From Rhodospirillales bacterium (lineage in GTDB: Bacteria > Pseudomonadota > Alphaproteobacteria > Acetobacterales > Acetobacteraceae), in contig JAFKLG010000065.1 of assembly GCA_017304945.1 (NCBI GenBank), forward strand, positions 20,429 to 84,428: a stretch of DNA of 64,000 nucleotides. The letters run 5' to 3'. The translations under genes and the position numbers were made by a program. Numbering within the stretch: the stretch's first letter is position 1; each line of letters opens with the position of its first letter. Shown in pieces: positions 17,520-27,643 of this stretch. The notes under the pieces are model-generated. The model made no database searches, was not told the DNA's origin, and saw only the letters and a list, made by a program, of their open reading frames with translations.

Positions 17520-18755
17520 ATGAAATTCCATTGGTTCGCGGAGGTCACGTATCCGCATCTGCCGGCGGATTTCCGCGCACGCGGAACACCGAGCTGGGTG
17601 ACGATGCCGGCATCGCTGGCGGATCCGGTGAAGTGCGGGGAGATGTACCGGATGTTCATCCGCCTGATGCAGCAGGCGGATCGCGACGGGTTCGACGGTC
17701 TCGCGGTGAACGAGCATCACCAGACCTCCTTCGCGGTGACGCCCTCCCCCAACCTGCTCGCCGCGAGCCTCGCCGGCAGCACGCAGAACGCGGCGATCCT
17801 GGTGATCGGCGACAGCCTCGCGCTGTACAACCCGCCGACCCGGGTGGCGGAGGAGATGGCGTATCTCGACTGCCTCTCGGGCGGGCGGCTGATCGCCGGG
17901 TTCGTGTTCGGCACCTCGATGGACAGCACCTTCGCCTACGGTTTCCCGCCGGTGGAGGTGCGGGACCGGTTCCACGAGGCGCGGCAGCTCATCCTGCGCG
18001 CCTGGGCGGAGCGCGATCCCTTCGTGTTCAACGGCCGCTTCACCAAGCTGCGCTACGTCAACATCTGGCCGCGCCCGGTGCAGGCGCCGCCGCCGATCTG
18101 GGTGCCGGGATCGGGCAGCGTCGAGACCTGGGACCTCGTGACCGATCACGACTACTGCTACGGGCACCTGTCCTTCTCGGGTCTGTATTCGGCCAAGCCG
18201 ATGGTCGATGCGTATTGGGAATACGTCGCGCAGAGAGGCGGCAACCTCAACCCGCACCGGATGGCGTTCACCCAGCTCATCTGCTGCGCCGATACGGACG
18301 CGGCGGCCGAGGCGCAGTATGCCGAGGCGGTGCGCTACTTCTACCGCAACAACGTGCAGGACCCGTTCCTGGCGCCGCCCGGCTACACCAGCCTGAAATC
18401 GGTGCAGGCGATCGCGGCCAACCGCAAGAAGGGGGAGTCGAAGCTGTCGCCCGAGGACCGGGTGCGCGCCAGCAAGGGCGAGATGAGCTTCTGGGAGTAT
18501 GACGAGAAGGGCTACATCATCGCCGGCACGCCGGAGCGGGTGCGCCAGCGGCTGCGCGAACTCGCGACCGATCTGCGGATCGGGCAGTTGATCGCCTGCC
18601 TGCACATGGGCGACCTGCCCGAGGATGTCGCCGCCCACAACACGCGCCTGGTCGGGCGCGAGGTGGCGCCGCATCTGCGCGATCTGTGGGCCGACCAGCC
18701 GGACCACTGGACGCCCGCCGTCTGCCGGGCGCGCGCCGCGGAACTGGTGGCATGA
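17520..18755 (+). CDS. Luciferase-like (LLM class) flavin-dependent monooxygenase
   Basis: This 411-aa bacterial-luciferase-like TIM-barrel protein uses reduced FMN (or F420 in some relatives) supplied by a separate reductase. Landmarks are FDGLAVNEHHQTSF near residue 60, RVAEEMAYLDCLSGGRLIAGFVFGTSMDS and a C-terminal GTPERVRQRLRELA segment. ATG at 17520 is preceded by GGGAGGGGCGGC. The next gene, an alpha/beta hydrolase, overlaps by four bases (ATGA), so monooxygenation and hydrolysis probably act in sequence on one compound. The substrate is unknown. Confidence 0.92.
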   Translation: MKFHWFAEVTYPHLPADFRARGTPSWVTMPASLADPVKCGEMYRMFIRLMQQADRDGFDGLAVNEHHQTSFAVTPSPNLLAASLAGSTQNAAILVIGDSLALYNPPTRVAEEMAYLDCLSGGRLIAGFVFGTSMDSTFAYGFPPVEVRDRFHEARQLILRAWAERDPFVFNGRFTKLRYVNIWPRPVQAPPPIWVPGSGSVETWDLVTDHDYCYGHLSFSGLYSAKPMVDAYWEYVAQRGGNLNPHRMAFTQLICCADTDAAAEAQYAEAVRYFYRNNVQDPFLAPPGYTSLKSVQAIAANRKKGESKLSPEDRVRASKGEMSFWEYDEKGYIIAGTPERVRQRLRELATDLRIGQLIACLHMGDLPEDVAAHNTRLVGREVAPHLRDLWADQPDHWTPAVCRARAAELVA

Positions 18756-19528
18756 CCCCCGCCATCCTGACACTCGGCGCCGCGCGAGTGCGCGTCTGGC
18801 AATTCGGCGCGCCGCATCCAGGCCAGCCGCCGCTGCTCTATCTGCACGGGTTCGAGGCGCATCCCGGCCCGGCGCCGTTCCTGATCCGCCTCGCCCGGCA
18901 GCAAGAGGTTTGGGCGCCGGAACATCCCGGATACGGGGAGAGTTCCGGGTTCGAGTCGATCCACGACGTGACCGACCTCGTGCTGCACTATCGCCGGCTG
19001 ATCGAGCACTGGGGTGTCGGCCGCGTCGACCTGATGGGGCATTCGCTGGGCGGCATGTTCGCCGCCGAGATCGCCGCGCTGTGCCCGCATCTGGTGCGCC
19101 GGCTCGTGCTGGTGGACGCGTACGGGCTGTGGCTGGACGCGCATCCGGCGCCCGACCCGTTCGTGATGCCGGCGGAGGCCCTGGCGCGGGCGAAATTCGC
19201 CGATCCCGGCTGGGCGGGGCGCGAGCCCACGACCTTGCCGGAGGACGCCGCTGCGCGGGCGATCGCGCGCACCGGCAATCTCGCGGCGGCCACCAAGTTC
19301 ATGTGGCCGGTGGCGGATCGGGGCCTGGCCCGGCGGCTTCCCTTCGTGCATGCGCCGACGCTGGTGGTGCACGGCGCCGCGGACGGTCTGGTGCCCCCGG
19401 CGCATGCCGAGGCGTTCGCGCGGCTGATCCCGGCGGCGCGGGTGGCGATGATCCCGAATGCCGGTCATTTGCCGATGGTCGAGCAGGAAGACGCCTTCCT
19501 CGCCGCCGTCGCCGACCCGCCGCGCTGA
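18752..19528 (+). CDS. Alpha/beta hydrolase coupled to the monooxygenase
   Basis: This 258-aa hydrolase has a nucleophile elbow MGHSLGGMFAAE near residue 93, an oxyanion region LLYLHGFEAHPGPAPFL, a late Asp in VVHGAADGLVPPAHA and the catalytic His in NAGHLPMVEQEDAF. The start ATG overlaps the stop of the upstream monooxygenase, which strongly suggests one operon and a shared pathway. The family also contains C-C bond hydrolases, esterases and lactonases, and the reaction cannot be chosen from sequence alone. Confidence 0.92.
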   Translation: MTPAILTLGAARVRVWQFGAPHPGQPPLLYLHGFEAHPGPAPFLIRLARQQEVWAPEHPGYGESSGFESIHDVTDLVLHYRRLIEHWGVGRVDLMGHSLGGMFAAEIAALCPHLVRRLVLVDAYGLWLDAHPAPDPFVMPAEALARAKFADPGWAGREPTTLPEDAAARAIARTGNLAAATKFMWPVADRGLARRLPFVHAPTLVVHGAADGLVPPAHAEAFARLIPAARVAMIPNAGHLPMVEQEDAFLAAVADPPR

Positions 19529-19572
19529 CCACGGTCCCGCGCTTGCCCGCCGGTGGGCACGGTCCCATGCGC

Positions 19573-19621
19573 CCGTGCCACGTCCCCGTGCCATGCGCCC
19601 CGTGCCATGCCCCTCGTGTCA
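19573..19621. repeat. Short degenerate tandem repeat, CCGTGCCA core
   Basis: The eight-base core CCGTGCCA occurs at 19573, 19586 and 19600, with a degenerate fourth copy TCGTGTCA at 19614, giving a 13-14 base period. It sits between the hydrolase stop and sspB. No gene function is implied. It may be slippage-derived or a weak protein-binding array. Confidence 0.5.
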
Positions 19622-19745
19622 TGGCCGGCGCAGGCCGGCCATCCACGACTTGCTCCCCCACTACCCCGCCGCCCCGGACCGCCGCCCCCCTAGCAACCCC
19701 GCCCCGCCCCGCGCTATGGAACGCCAATCTGCGCGAGGGCATTGG

Positions 19746-20279
19746 ATGGAAGACGATCAGGAGCAGCGGCCAGAAAGCCTGTTGCCCTATGAGGAATGGA
19801 TCGAAACGGCGCTGCGTCAGGTGGTCGCGCAGGCGATCACGCATGTCGGCGCCCATGGCCTGCCCGGGGCGCATCACTTCTACCTGACGTTCCGCACCGA
19901 TCATCCCGGCGTGGTGATGCCGGCGCGCCTGCGCACGCAATACCCGCAGGAAATGACCATCGTCCTGCAGCACCAGTTCTGGGACCTGAAATACGACGCC
20001 GAGACGGCCACCATCACGGTCGGCCTGTCCTTCGGCGGCATCCCCAGCACCCTGGTGATCCCGCTGGATGCGGTGATCGGCTTCGCCGATCCCCATATCC
20101 GCTACGGCCTGCGCTTCCACCCGCAACTGCCCGAGGCAGCCGAGGCGGCGGCGCCGGAGCCCGAAGCGCCCCCGGCCGCTCCCGAGGCGGAGGCGCCGGA
20201 AGACGAGCAACCATCCGAGGAAGCGCCGCAGGTGGTGAGCCTGGACGCGTTCCGTCGCCGCACCCCGCCGAAGAGCTGA
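19746..20279 (+). CDS. sspB: SspB-family ClpXP adaptor
   Basis: This 177-aa protein is of the alphaproteobacterial SspB type, which tethers ssrA-tagged and other substrates to ClpXP. The folded domain (about residues 10-125) shows [39 protein letters not shown] and [22 protein letters not shown] flexible Glu/Ala/Pro-rich linker follows, and the C-terminal motif [10 protein letters not shown] corresponds to the ClpX-binding tail. ATG at 19746 gives a normal length; the longer frame runs back into the upstream hydrolase gene. fumarase follows 32 bases later. Confidence 0.93.
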   Translation: MEDDQEQRPESLLPYEEWIETALRQVVAQAITHVGAHGLPGAHHFYLTFRTDHPGVVMPARLRTQYPQEMTIVLQHQFWDLKYDAETATITVGLSFGGIPSTLVIPLDAVIGFADPHIRYGLRFHPQLPEAAEAAAPEPEAPPAAPEAEAPEDEQPSEEAPQVVSLDAFRRRTPPKS

Positions 20280-20311
20280 GTGCAGCCGTAGTCCAAGAGG
20301 ACCCGATCGCC

Positions 20312-21958
20312 ATGAACGCCCCTCTCCAGCGGCCGTCCAACTTCCTCTACGCGCCCATGTTCCCGCTGGGCCCGGACCAGACGCCGTGGAAGAAGCTGCC
20401 GCTGGCCGGCGTGCGCACCGCGACCTGCGACGGCCAGACCGTGCTGCGCATCGCGCCCGAGGCGCTGAGCGAGCTCGCCTTCCAGGCCTTCCACGACGTC
20501 TCGCATCTGCTGCGGCCGGCGCATCTGCGCCAGCTCCGCGCCATCCTCGACGACCCGGAGGCGAGCGCCAACGACCGGTTCGTGGCGATGGACCTGCTGA
20601 AGAACGCCAACATCGCCGCCGGCGGTGTGCTGCCGATGTGCCAGGACACCGGCACGGCGCTGGTGTTCGGCAAGAAGGGCCAGCGCGTCTGGATCGAGGG
20701 CGACGAGGAGGAGGCGATCTCCTGGGGCGTCCACCGCACCTATACCGAGACGAACCTGCGCTACTCGCAGATGGCGCCGCTGTCGATGTTCGAGGAGGTC
20801 AACACCGGCAACAACCTGCCCGTCCAGTTCGACATCATGGCGGCGCCCGGCGAGCATCACGCCGACGAGCTGCACCTGATGTTCGTCGCCAAGGGCGGCG
20901 GGTCGGCCAACAAGACCTTCCTGTTCCAGGAGACGCGCGCCATCCTCTCGCCGGAGCGGATCGCCAAGTTCCTGGAAACCAAGATGAAGACGCTGGGGAC
21001 CTCGGCCTGCCCACCCTACCACCTGGCGATCGTGATCGGCGGCACCTCGGCCGAACTGACCCTGAAGACGGTGAAGCTCGCCTCCACCAAGTGGCTCGAC
21101 AACCTGCCCACCACCGGCAGCAAGGCCGGCCATGCGATCCGTGACCTGGAGATGGAGCAGCAGGTCCTGGAGATCTCCCGCAACCTCGGCATCGGTGCGC
21201 AGTTCGGCGGCAAGTATTTCTGCCACGACGTCCGCGTGATCCGGCTGCCGCGCCACGGCGCCTCGCTGCCCGTCGGCATCGGCGTCTCCTGCTCCGCCGA
21301 CCGGCAGATCAAGGCGAAGATCACGCCCGAGGGCGTGTTCCTCGAGCAGCTCGAGACCGATCCGGCCAAGTACCTCCCCGAGACGACGGACGAGCACCTG
21401 GGCGAGGACGCGGTGCAGGTCGACCTGAACCGGCCGATGAGCGAGATCCGCAAGCAGCTCTCGGCCTATCCGGTGAAGACCCGCCTGTCGCTGACCGGCA
21501 CCATGGTGGTGGCGCGCGACATCGCGCATGCCAAGCTGAAGGAGCGACTGGATTCCGGCCAGGGCCTGCCCGGCTACATCAAGGACCACCCGGTCTATTA
21601 CGCCGGCCCGGCGAAGTCCCCCGAGGGCCTGCCCACCGGCAGCTTCGGCCCCACCACCGCCGGGCGGATGGACAGCTACGTGGCCGAGTTCCAGGCAGCC
21701 GGCGGCTCGCTGGTGATGCTGGCCAAGGGCAACCGCTCCAAGGCGGTGAAGGATGCCTGCCGCGCCTATGGCGGGTTCTATCTGGGCAGCGTCGGCGGCG
21801 CTGCGGCGCGGCTGGCCCAGGACTGCATCCGCAAGGTCGAGGTGCTGGAATACCCCGAACTCGGCATGGAGGCGGTCTGGCGCATCGAGGTCGAGAACTT
21901 CCCGGCCTTCATCGTCATGGACGACAAGGGCAACGATTTCTACGAGGGGCTCGACTGA
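20312..21958 (+). CDS. Class I fumarate hydratase (iron-sulfur)
   Basis: This 548-aa enzyme has the same length as E. coli FumA/FumB and converts fumarate to malate with an oxygen-sensitive 4Fe-4S cluster. Candidate cluster cysteines are Cys110 ([11 protein letters not shown]), Cys233 ([12 protein letters not shown]) and Cys327 ([10 protein letters not shown]). Their spacing matches that of the E. coli enzymes. The C-terminal beta domain contains [12 protein letters not shown] and [25 protein letters not shown]. The ATG was chosen at the conserved start; a ribosome site AAGAGG lies upstream. It is cotranscribed or closely spaced with sspB. Confidence 0.96.
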   Translation: MNAPLQRPSNFLYAPMFPLGPDQTPWKKLPLAGVRTATCDGQTVLRIAPEALSELAFQAFHDVSHLLRPAHLRQLRAILDDPEASANDRFVAMDLLKNANIAAGGVLPMCQDTGTALVFGKKGQRVWIEGDEEEAISWGVHRTYTETNLRYSQMAPLSMFEEVNTGNNLPVQFDIMAAPGEHHADELHLMFVAKGGGSANKTFLFQETRAILSPERIAKFLETKMKTLGTSACPPYHLAIVIGGTSAELTLKTVKLASTKWLDNLPTTGSKAGHAIRDLEMEQQVLEISRNLGIGAQFGGKYFCHDVRVIRLPRHGASLPVGIGVSCSADRQIKAKITPEGVFLEQLETDPAKYLPETTDEHLGEDAVQVDLNRPMSEIRKQLSAYPVKTRLSLTGTMVVARDIAHAKLKERLDSGQGLPGYIKDHPVYYAGPAKSPEGLPTGSFGPTTAGRMDSYVAEFQAAGGSLVMLAKGNRSKAVKDACRAYGGFYLGSVGGAAARLAQDCIRKVEVLEYPELGMEAVWRIEVENFPAFIVMDDKGNDFYEGLD

Positions 21959-21963
21959 GCCGA

Positions 21964-22047
21964 TCGCACGTCCCGGCCGGACCGCGCGGTGGGCGGCGTC
22001 GCCGGTCGCACGTCCCGGCCGGACCGCTCGGTGGGCGCCGTGACTCG
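21964..22047. repeat. Two-copy tandem repeat, 42-bp period
   Basis: A unit beginning TCGCACGTCCCGGCCGGACC at 21964 repeats at 22006, with about 31 of the first 32 bases conserved (GCGCGG versus GCTCGG within) and the tail diverging. It lies just after the fumarase stop. The unit itself contains the short inverted sequence CCGGCCGG. No coding role is evident. Confidence 0.75.
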
Positions 22048-22241
22048 CGGCCGCTCCGGCCTCGCCCCCGCGCGGCGCGACCGTGACGGCCCGGCCTCCA
22101 TGGCAGTTGCGTGAGACCACGACCGACGCGTCCGCACCGCCGGCCGGCCTGTTCCGCCCCGGCCGCGAACCGGCGACCTTCGTTCCGCCCGCCGGCGATC
22201 CCGATCCGCTTGCAGCCCCCGCCCCTCAGGGAACCCGCACG

Positions 22242-22553
22242 ATGACCGGCCGGCCGCGCACGTTCGGCGCCTGGGCGCGCATGCACCTGTTCCGCCTGTG
22301 GACGGCGGTCGCGACCCTGGCCGGATTCGGCTATCTCTGGGTGAACCGGCCGGAATGGCTGACCTGGTGGAAACGAAGCGTCGACGAGCTGGTCCGCACC
22401 GGCTGTAGCTGGCTGCCCTACCCCTGGGGCGACCGGATCGAATCCACGATCGGCAATTTCGGAATCTGGGTGCAGCTCACGCTCGCGATCCTGGCGCTGC
22501 GTATCGTGGTCGGCCTGCTGCTGATGGGGGTACGGCGCGCGCGCCGGCCCTGA
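22242..22553 (+). CDS. Small hypothetical membrane protein
   Basis: This 103-aa protein has two hydrophobic stretches, one after the N-terminus (LFRLWTAVATLAGFGYLWV) and one at the C-terminus (VQLTLAILALRIVVGLLLMGV). Between them is a Trp-rich segment (WLTWWKRSV) and a Cys. It ends with a basic tail. ATG at 22242 has AGGGA nine bases upstream. An alternative GTG at 22083 would add 53 mostly Pro/Ala residues, so the start is uncertain. I do not recognise the family. Confidence 0.65.
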   Translation: MTGRPRTFGAWARMHLFRLWTAVATLAGFGYLWVNRPEWLTWWKRSVDELVRTGCSWLPYPWGDRIESTIGNFGIWVQLTLAILALRIVVGLLLMGVRRARRP

Positions 22554-22704
22554 CTCCCGCCCCCATGCGGCGCCTGGCTCCCGCCGCCACGCGGGACCCG
22601 GCGTTCCCGCCGGAGCGCTCCGGCCGCCGTCCCCCGAACCGCCGACGGTTTGCGGCGCCTGCGAAATCGGCTACTTGCCTCCCGACAAATCAGGAGCCGC
22701 GCCG

Positions 22705-23103
22705 ATGCGCTTCACCATCGACCGCATCGACCACATCGTACTCAACGTCAAGGACGTCGAAATCGCCGCCGCCTGGTACCAACGCGTGCTCGGGATGGAG
22801 CGCGAGGATTTCGGCGCCGATCACCGCACCGCCCTGAAGTTCGGCGGCCAGAAGATCAACCTCCGCCCCGCCGACGCCGAACCCGGCGCCTGGATCACCG
22901 GCACCAACGACCAGCCGGGGGCGGGCGACCTGTGCTTCATCACCGCCGTGCCGCCGGACGAGGTGGTCGGCCACCTGCACGATTGCGGCGTCATGATCCT
23001 GCAAGGCCCGGTCGAGAAGGCGGGCGCGCTGGGGCCGATCCAGTCCGTGTACTGCCGCGACCCGGACGGCAACCTGATCGAGATCGCCTCCTACCAGCCG
23101 TGA
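22705..23103 (+). CDS. VOC family protein
   Basis: This 132-aa single-domain glyoxalase-fold protein has RIDHIVLNVKDVEIAAAWYQRVLGMERED (His at the usual first metal-ligand position) in the first half. The second half ends YCRDPDGNLIEIASY, with Glu at the usual last ligand. The family layout is close to VirX/PhnO-neighbour VOC proteins, but the reaction is unknown. CAGGAG eight bases before ATG 22705 supports the start. It precedes the queuosine operon by 42 bases on the same strand; a functional link is not evident. Confidence 0.9.
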   Translation: MRFTIDRIDHIVLNVKDVEIAAAWYQRVLGMEREDFGADHRTALKFGGQKINLRPADAEPGAWITGTNDQPGAGDLCFITAVPPDEVVGHLHDCGVMILQGPVEKAGALGPIQSVYCRDPDGNLIEIASYQP

Positions 23104-23145
23104 CCACGCTGCCAGCCGCATGACCACGCGCCCCGCCGCCGCCGC

Positions 23146-23724
23146 ATGATCGCCCTCGCCCAGCGCCTGCCACAACCGCGCCTGCCGGATCCCCGCCTGG
23201 TCGGGGCGCTCGCCTTCCTGCTCTTCCTCGGCTCCATCCCGCTGGCCGGCTGGATGATCACCCATGTCGGGACGAGCTGCATCCCGCACGGGCCCTGCGT
23301 CCTCCCGGTGGCGCCGGGCATCGAGGCGCCGTCGGGTGTGCTGCTGGTCGGCGTCGCGATCGTGCTACGCGACGTGGTGCAGCGCTGCCTCGGCAAGCGA
23401 TGGAGCCTGATCGCGATCGCGATTGGCTGCGTCGCCACGCTGATGGTGGCGCTCCCATCCCTCGTGCTCGCGTCGGGCAGCGCGTTCCTGCTCAGCGAGT
23501 TGGCCGATTTCGGCGTCTACACGCCGTTGCAGCGGCACCATCTGCTGCTGGCGGTGGTCGCTTCCTCATGCGTCGGGCTGGTGGTGGATTCGCTCGTGTT
23601 CCTGAGCCTCGCCTTCGGCAGCCTGGAGTTCCTGGCAGGGCAGATCATCGGAAAACTCTGGGCGGTATTGATCGCCGTGCCCCTGGTGGGCTGGCTGCGA
23701 CGTGTGGCACCTACGCCGGCCTGA
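23146..23724 (+). CDS. yhhQ: VUT/YhhQ-family transporter, probable queuosine-precursor uptake
   Basis: This 192-aa membrane protein has about six hydrophobic segments and family landmarks of the vitamin-uptake-transporter (DUF165/YhhQ) group: [32 protein letters not shown] and [14 protein letters not shown]. coli YhhQ takes up queuosine precursors (preQ0/preQ1). The stop overlaps the queA start by one base (TGATG), so it is the first gene of a queuosine operon. That supports the substrate inference better than sequence alone. No strong ribosome site is visible before the ATG, and the exact start is uncertain. Confidence 0.85.
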   Translation: MIALAQRLPQPRLPDPRLVGALAFLLFLGSIPLAGWMITHVGTSCIPHGPCVLPVAPGIEAPSGVLLVGVAIVLRDVVQRCLGKRWSLIAIAIGCVATLMVALPSLVLASGSAFLLSELADFGVYTPLQRHHLLLAVVASSCVGLVVDSLVFLSLAFGSLEFLAGQIIGKLWAVLIAVPLVGWLRRVAPTPA

Positions 23725-24812
23725 TGGCCCTTCCCGTCGCGGACTACGATTTCGACCTGCCCCCCGATCGCATCGCCGCCCACCCTGCGCGGCCGCGCGA
23801 CGCCGCGCGCCTGCTGCATGTCGGTCTGGATGGGCTCCAGGACCGGATCGTGCGGGACTTGCCGGACCTGCTGCGGCCCGGCGACATCCTGGTCGCCAAC
23901 GACACGCGGGTGATCCCGGCGCAACTGACCGCCCGGCGGGGCGAGGCGCGGATCGGCATCACCCTCGACCAGCCGCGACCCGACGGCACCTGGCATGCGC
24001 TCGCGCGGAATGCACGCAGATTGCACGCGAATGACGTGCTTCGCTTCGAGGGCAGCAGCGACCTGTCGGCCACCGTGGTGGAGCGCGACTCGGACGGGGG
24101 CGTGACGCTGCGCTTCGACCGAACGGACGCGGCGTTCGCCACCGCCCTGCGCCAGGCCGGCGCGCTCGCCCTGCCGCCCTACATCCCGCGCCCGTCCGGC
24201 CCGACCGCGGCGGACGCGCAGGACTACCAGACCGTGTTCGCCCGCGCGGAGGGCGCCGTCGCCGCCCCCACCGCCGGGCTGCACTTCACCCCCGACCTGC
24301 TGGCGCGGCTCGAGGCGCGCGGCATCTGGCGGGTCACGCTCACCCTGCATGTGGGCGCCGGCACCTTCCTGCCGGTGCGCGGGGACGACATCGCCGCCCA
24401 TCGCATCCATGCCGAACGCGGCGCCCTCACGCCCGAAACCGCGGCCGCGATCAATGCCGCCCGCGCCGCCGGCGGGCGGGTTGTGGCGGTCGGCACCACC
24501 AGCGTCCGCCTGCTCGAGAGCGCGGCCGACGCGGACGGGCGCGTGCATCCCTTCACCGGGGAGACCGCCCTCTTCATCCTGCCCGGGCACCGGTTCCGCG
24601 CCGTGGACCTGATGATGACCAACTTCCACCTGCCGCGCTCGACGCTGTTCATGCTGGTCTCGGCCTTCGCCGGGCGGGAGCGGATGCGCGCCGCCTACGC
24701 GCATGCGATCGCCTCGGGCTACCGGTTCTACTCCTACGGCGACGCGTGCCTGCTGGAGCCCGCCGCCCCGGATGGCGGCAGGTCGGGTGAGACCCGACCG
24801 GAGGCCCCATGA
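23724..24812 (+). CDS. queA: tRNA preQ1(34) S-adenosylmethionine ribosyltransferase-isomerase
   Basis: This 362-aa enzyme transfers and isomerises the ribosyl moiety of SAM onto preQ1 in tRNA, giving epoxyqueuosine. QueA landmarks are the N-terminal [24 protein letters not shown] and [15 protein letters not shown]. Further along are [46 protein letters not shown] and [17 protein letters not shown]. It overlaps its upstream neighbour by one base and tgt by four (ATGA). Confidence 0.97.
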   Translation: MALPVADYDFDLPPDRIAAHPARPRDAARLLHVGLDGLQDRIVRDLPDLLRPGDILVANDTRVIPAQLTARRGEARIGITLDQPRPDGTWHALARNARRLHANDVLRFEGSSDLSATVVERDSDGGVTLRFDRTDAAFATALRQAGALALPPYIPRPSGPTAADAQDYQTVFARAEGAVAAPTAGLHFTPDLLARLEARGIWRVTLTLHVGAGTFLPVRGDDIAAHRIHAERGALTPETAAAINAARAAGGRVVAVGTTSVRLLESAADADGRVHPFTGETALFILPGHRFRAVDLMMTNFHLPRSTLFMLVSAFAGRERMRAAYAHAIASGYRFYSYGDACLLEPAAPDGGRSGETRPEAP

Positions 24813-25933
24813 CGCTCTCCTTCGCCGTCCAGGCACGCGATGGCGCCGCCCGCCGGGGGGTACTGCAGACCGCGCATGGCCCGATCGACACGCCCGTGTT
24901 CATGCCGGTCGGCACCGCGGGCACGGTCAAGGCCATGACCGCCGATGCCGTGCGCGCCACCGGGGCGCAGATCGTCCTCGGCAACACCTACCACCTGATG
25001 CTCCGCCCCGGCGCCGAACGGATCGCGCGCCTCGGCGGGCTGCACCGGTTCATGGACTGGCCTGGGCCGATCCTGACCGATTCCGGCGGCTTCCAGGTCA
25101 TGTCGCTGGCCCAGCTCCGCAAGCTCGACGCCGATGGGGTGACGTTCCAGTCCCACATCGACGGCAGCAAGCACCGGCTCACTCCCGAACGCTCCACCGA
25201 GATCCAGCACCTGCTCGACGCCACCATCACCATGGCCTTCGACGAGTGCACGCCCTTCCCGGCCACCCCGGACCAGGCGCGCGACTCCATGGAGCTGTCG
25301 ATGCGCTGGGCCCGCCGCTCACGCGATGCCTTCGTGCCTCGGGACGGCTACGGCCAGTTCGGCATCGTGCAGGGCAGCACCTACCCCGATCTGCGCGCCC
25401 GCTCCGCCGCGGCCCTGCGCGATATCGGCTTCGAGGGCTACGCGATCGGCGGCCTCGCGGTCGGCGAGGGCCAGCAGGCGATGTTCGACACGCTCGACGT
25501 GACCGTGCCGCATCTGCCGGCGGACCGGCCGCGCTACCTGATGGGCGTCGGCACGCCGGACGACATCCTGGGCGCGGTGGCGCGCGGCATCGACATGTTC
25601 GACTGCGTCATCCCGACCCGCGCCGGCCGCACCGCCCGCGCCTATGTGCCCTCCGGCACGTTCAACCTGCGCAACGCCCGCTTCGCCGACGACGCCGCCC
25701 CGCTTGAGGCGGGCTGCCCCTGCCCGGCCTGCACGCGGCATTCCCGCGCCTACCTGCACCACCTGTTCAAGGCCGAGGAGATGCTGGGGCCGACCCTGCT
25801 CACCTGGCACAACATCACCTATTTCCAGCGCCTGATGGCCGGGCTGCGCGCGGCCATTTCGGCCGGCGGCCTCGATGCCCATATCAGCCGCCTGCGCGCC
25901 GGCTGGACCACGGCGCGCGAGGAGCCCGCATGA
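24809..25933 (+). CDS. tgt: Queuine/preQ1 tRNA-guanine transglycosylase
   Basis: This 374-aa enzyme exchanges guanine 34 of GUN-anticodon tRNAs for preQ1. It shows the N-terminal [15 protein letters not shown] segment, [17 protein letters not shown] (active-site Asp region), a second Asp in the [15 protein letters not shown] region and the zinc site [19 protein letters not shown] (Cys303, Cys305, Cys308 and a following His). The TGT-type [14 protein letters not shown] loop is also present. It is four-base coupled to both queA and queF. Confidence 0.97.
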   Translation: MTLSFAVQARDGAARRGVLQTAHGPIDTPVFMPVGTAGTVKAMTADAVRATGAQIVLGNTYHLMLRPGAERIARLGGLHRFMDWPGPILTDSGGFQVMSLAQLRKLDADGVTFQSHIDGSKHRLTPERSTEIQHLLDATITMAFDECTPFPATPDQARDSMELSMRWARRSRDAFVPRDGYGQFGIVQGSTYPDLRARSAAALRDIGFEGYAIGGLAVGEGQQAMFDTLDVTVPHLPADRPRYLMGVGTPDDILGAVARGIDMFDCVIPTRAGRTARAYVPSGTFNLRNARFADDAAPLEAGCPCPACTRHSRAYLHHLFKAEEMLGPTLLTWHNITYFQRLMAGLRAAISAGGLDAHISRLRAGWTTAREEPA

Positions 25934-26397
25934 CCGCCGAGACCCCCTACGCCAGCCTCACCCAGCTCGGTCGTCCCACCGGCCTGCCCGCCTCGCCCGA
26001 GGAGGCGGTGCTGGAGCGGGTCGCCAACCCGGCGCCCGGCCGGAACTACGTGGTCCGGTTCACCGCGCCCGAGTTCACCTCGCTCTGCCCGCTGACCGGC
26101 CAGCCCGACTTCGCGCATCTGGTGATCGACTACGTGCCCGGCGACTGGATCGTGGAGAGCAAGTCGCTGAAGCTCTATCTCGGCAGCTTCCGCAACCATG
26201 GCGCCTTCCACGAGGCGTGCACGATGGGGATCGCGGACCGGCTGGTGACGCTGCTCGCGCCGGTGTGGCTGCGGATCGGCGGCTACTGGTATCCGCGCGG
26301 CGGCATGCCGATCGACGTGTTCTGGCAGACCGGCACCGCACCGGAGGGCACCTGGATCCCGCCCCAGGACGTCGCCCCCTATCGTGGCCGCGGCTGA
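25930..26397 (+). CDS. queF: NADPH-dependent preQ0 reductase (type I QueF)
   Basis: This 155-aa single-domain enzyme reduces preQ0 to preQ1. It has a catalytic Cys53 and Asp60 in [13 protein letters not shown], the QueF motif [20 protein letters not shown] (NADPH and substrate binding) and a short size typical of the unimodular B. subtilis-type enzyme. The start ATG overlaps the stop of tgt. No queC, queD or queE is in the window, so preQ0 must be made elsewhere or imported, for example by the VUT transporter at the head of this operon. Confidence 0.96.
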   Translation: MTAETPYASLTQLGRPTGLPASPEEAVLERVANPAPGRNYVVRFTAPEFTSLCPLTGQPDFAHLVIDYVPGDWIVESKSLKLYLGSFRNHGAFHEACTMGIADRLVTLLAPVWLRIGGYWYPRGGMPIDVFWQTGTAPEGTWIPPQDVAPYRGRG

Positions 26398-27643
26398 CCC
26401 ACGCATCCCCTCCCTCCTTGCGGGGGAGGGCCAGGGTGGGGGGGCCGCCCGCATCCCCCAGCGTGGCGCGACCGCGCCGGAACGTCAGCGTGACCTGATC
26501 CGCGACAAGGCCCTCGCCCTCGGCTTCGACGCGGTCGGCTTCTGCACCGCCGAGCTCGGGCCCGAGGCACGCAGCCGGCTCGCCGACTTCCTCGCCGCCG
26601 GACAGCATGGCGACATGGGCTGGCTGGGCGAGCGGACCGACCAGCGCGCCCAGCCCCGCGCGCTCTGGCCGGAGGCGCGCAGCGTGATCGCCCTCGGCCT
26701 GTCCTACGCGCCAGATACCGACCCGCTCGCCACACTCGGCCAGCCCGACCGCGGCAACATCTCGGTCTATGCGCGCCACCGCGACTACCACGACGTCGTG
26801 AAGGGCCGGCTCAAGCATCTGGCGCAGTTCGTGGTCAGCCGCTTCGGCCCGGCCGTGAAGGTGTTCGTCGACACCGCCCCGGTGATGGAAAAGCCGCTCG
26901 CGCAGCGGGCCGGCCTGGGCTGGCAGGGCAAGCACACCAACCTGGTGTCGCGCGGCCACGGCTCCTGGCTGTTCCTGGGCGAGATCTACACCAGCCTCGA
27001 CCTGCCGCCCGATCCGCCGCATGCCGATCGCTGCGGCAGCTGCACCCGATGCCAGACCGCCTGCCCCACCGACGCCTTCCCGGCGCCGTACCGGCTCGAT
27101 GCCACCCGCTGCATCTCCTACCTGACGATCGAGCATGCCGGGCCGATCCCGCACGCGCTGCGCCCCAAGCTGGGCAACCGGATCTATGGCTGCGACGACT
27201 GCCTCGCCGTGTGTCCCTGGAACCGGTTCGCCCAACCGACCGGCGAGGAGAAGCTGCGCGCCCGCGCCGACCTCACGGCGCCACGGCTGGCCGACCTCGC
27301 TTCCCTGGACGATGCGGGATTCCGCGCCCTGTTCGCAGGCTCGCCGATCAAGCGCATCGGCCGCGACCGCTTCGTGCGCAACGTGCTGATCGCGATCGGC
27401 AACACCGGCGACCCGGCGCTCGCGCCGGTCGCGGCGCGGCTGGCCGGCGACCCCGATCCGGTGGTGGCGGAGGCCGCCGCCTGGGCCCGCACACGGCTGA
27501 GCGAGGCCACCTCGCACACATCGGCGAGATCATTGCCGATCACGCACGTTCGTGAGTCCCGCCAGGCGCCGGATCGGCTAGGACAGGAAGGCAGGTCGGA
27601 CGACAGGCATCGGACATGCGCAACCCAGGGAGGAGAGGGCTGA
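26384..27643 (+). CDS. queG: Epoxyqueuosine reductase with unusual N-terminal leader
   Basis: This 419-aa enzyme makes the final reduction of epoxyqueuosine to queuosine in tRNA. It has two 4Fe-4S motifs, [12 protein letters not shown] (Cys217 onward) and CDDCLAVCP, with the cobalamin/substrate region [18 protein letters not shown] and [18 protein letters not shown]-like C-terminus ([13 protein letters not shown]) follows. GTG 26384 overlaps queF by 14 bases and is the only in-frame start before the conserved [19 protein letters not shown]. The intervening 35 codons come from GC-rich palindromic DNA, so the leader is odd. Its C-terminus overlaps the next gene. Confidence 0.93.
   Translation: MAAADPRIPSLLAGEGQGGGAARIPQRGATAPERQRDLIRDKALALGFDAVGFCTAELGPEARSRLADFLAAGQHGDMGWLGERTDQRAQPRALWPEARSVIALGLSYAPDTDPLATLGQPDRGNISVYARHRDYHDVVKGRLKHLAQFVVSRFGPAVKVFVDTAPVMEKPLAQRAGLGWQGKHTNLVSRGHGSWLFLGEIYTSLDLPPDPPHADRCGSCTRCQTACPTDAFPAPYRLDATRCISYLTIEHAGPIPHALRPKLGNRIYGCDDCLAVCPWNRFAQPTGEEKLRARADLTAPRLADLASLDDAGFRALFAGSPIKRIGRDRFVRNVLIAIGNTGDPALAPVAARLAGDPDPVVAEAAAWARTRLSEATSHTSARSLPITHVRESRQAPDRLGQEGRSDDRHRTCATQGGEG
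26405..26457. repeat. GC-rich palindromic intergenic-type element inside the queG 5' end
   Basis: CCCTCCC near 26408 can pair with GGGAGGG near 26424, and GGGTGGGGG with CCCGCATCCCCC just beyond. This looks like the palindromes normally found between genes (compare 48870-48904 and 54300-54329). Here it is translated as the first part of QueG from a GTG in queF. Base choice in this stretch is unlike the flanking codons. Confidence 0.5.
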
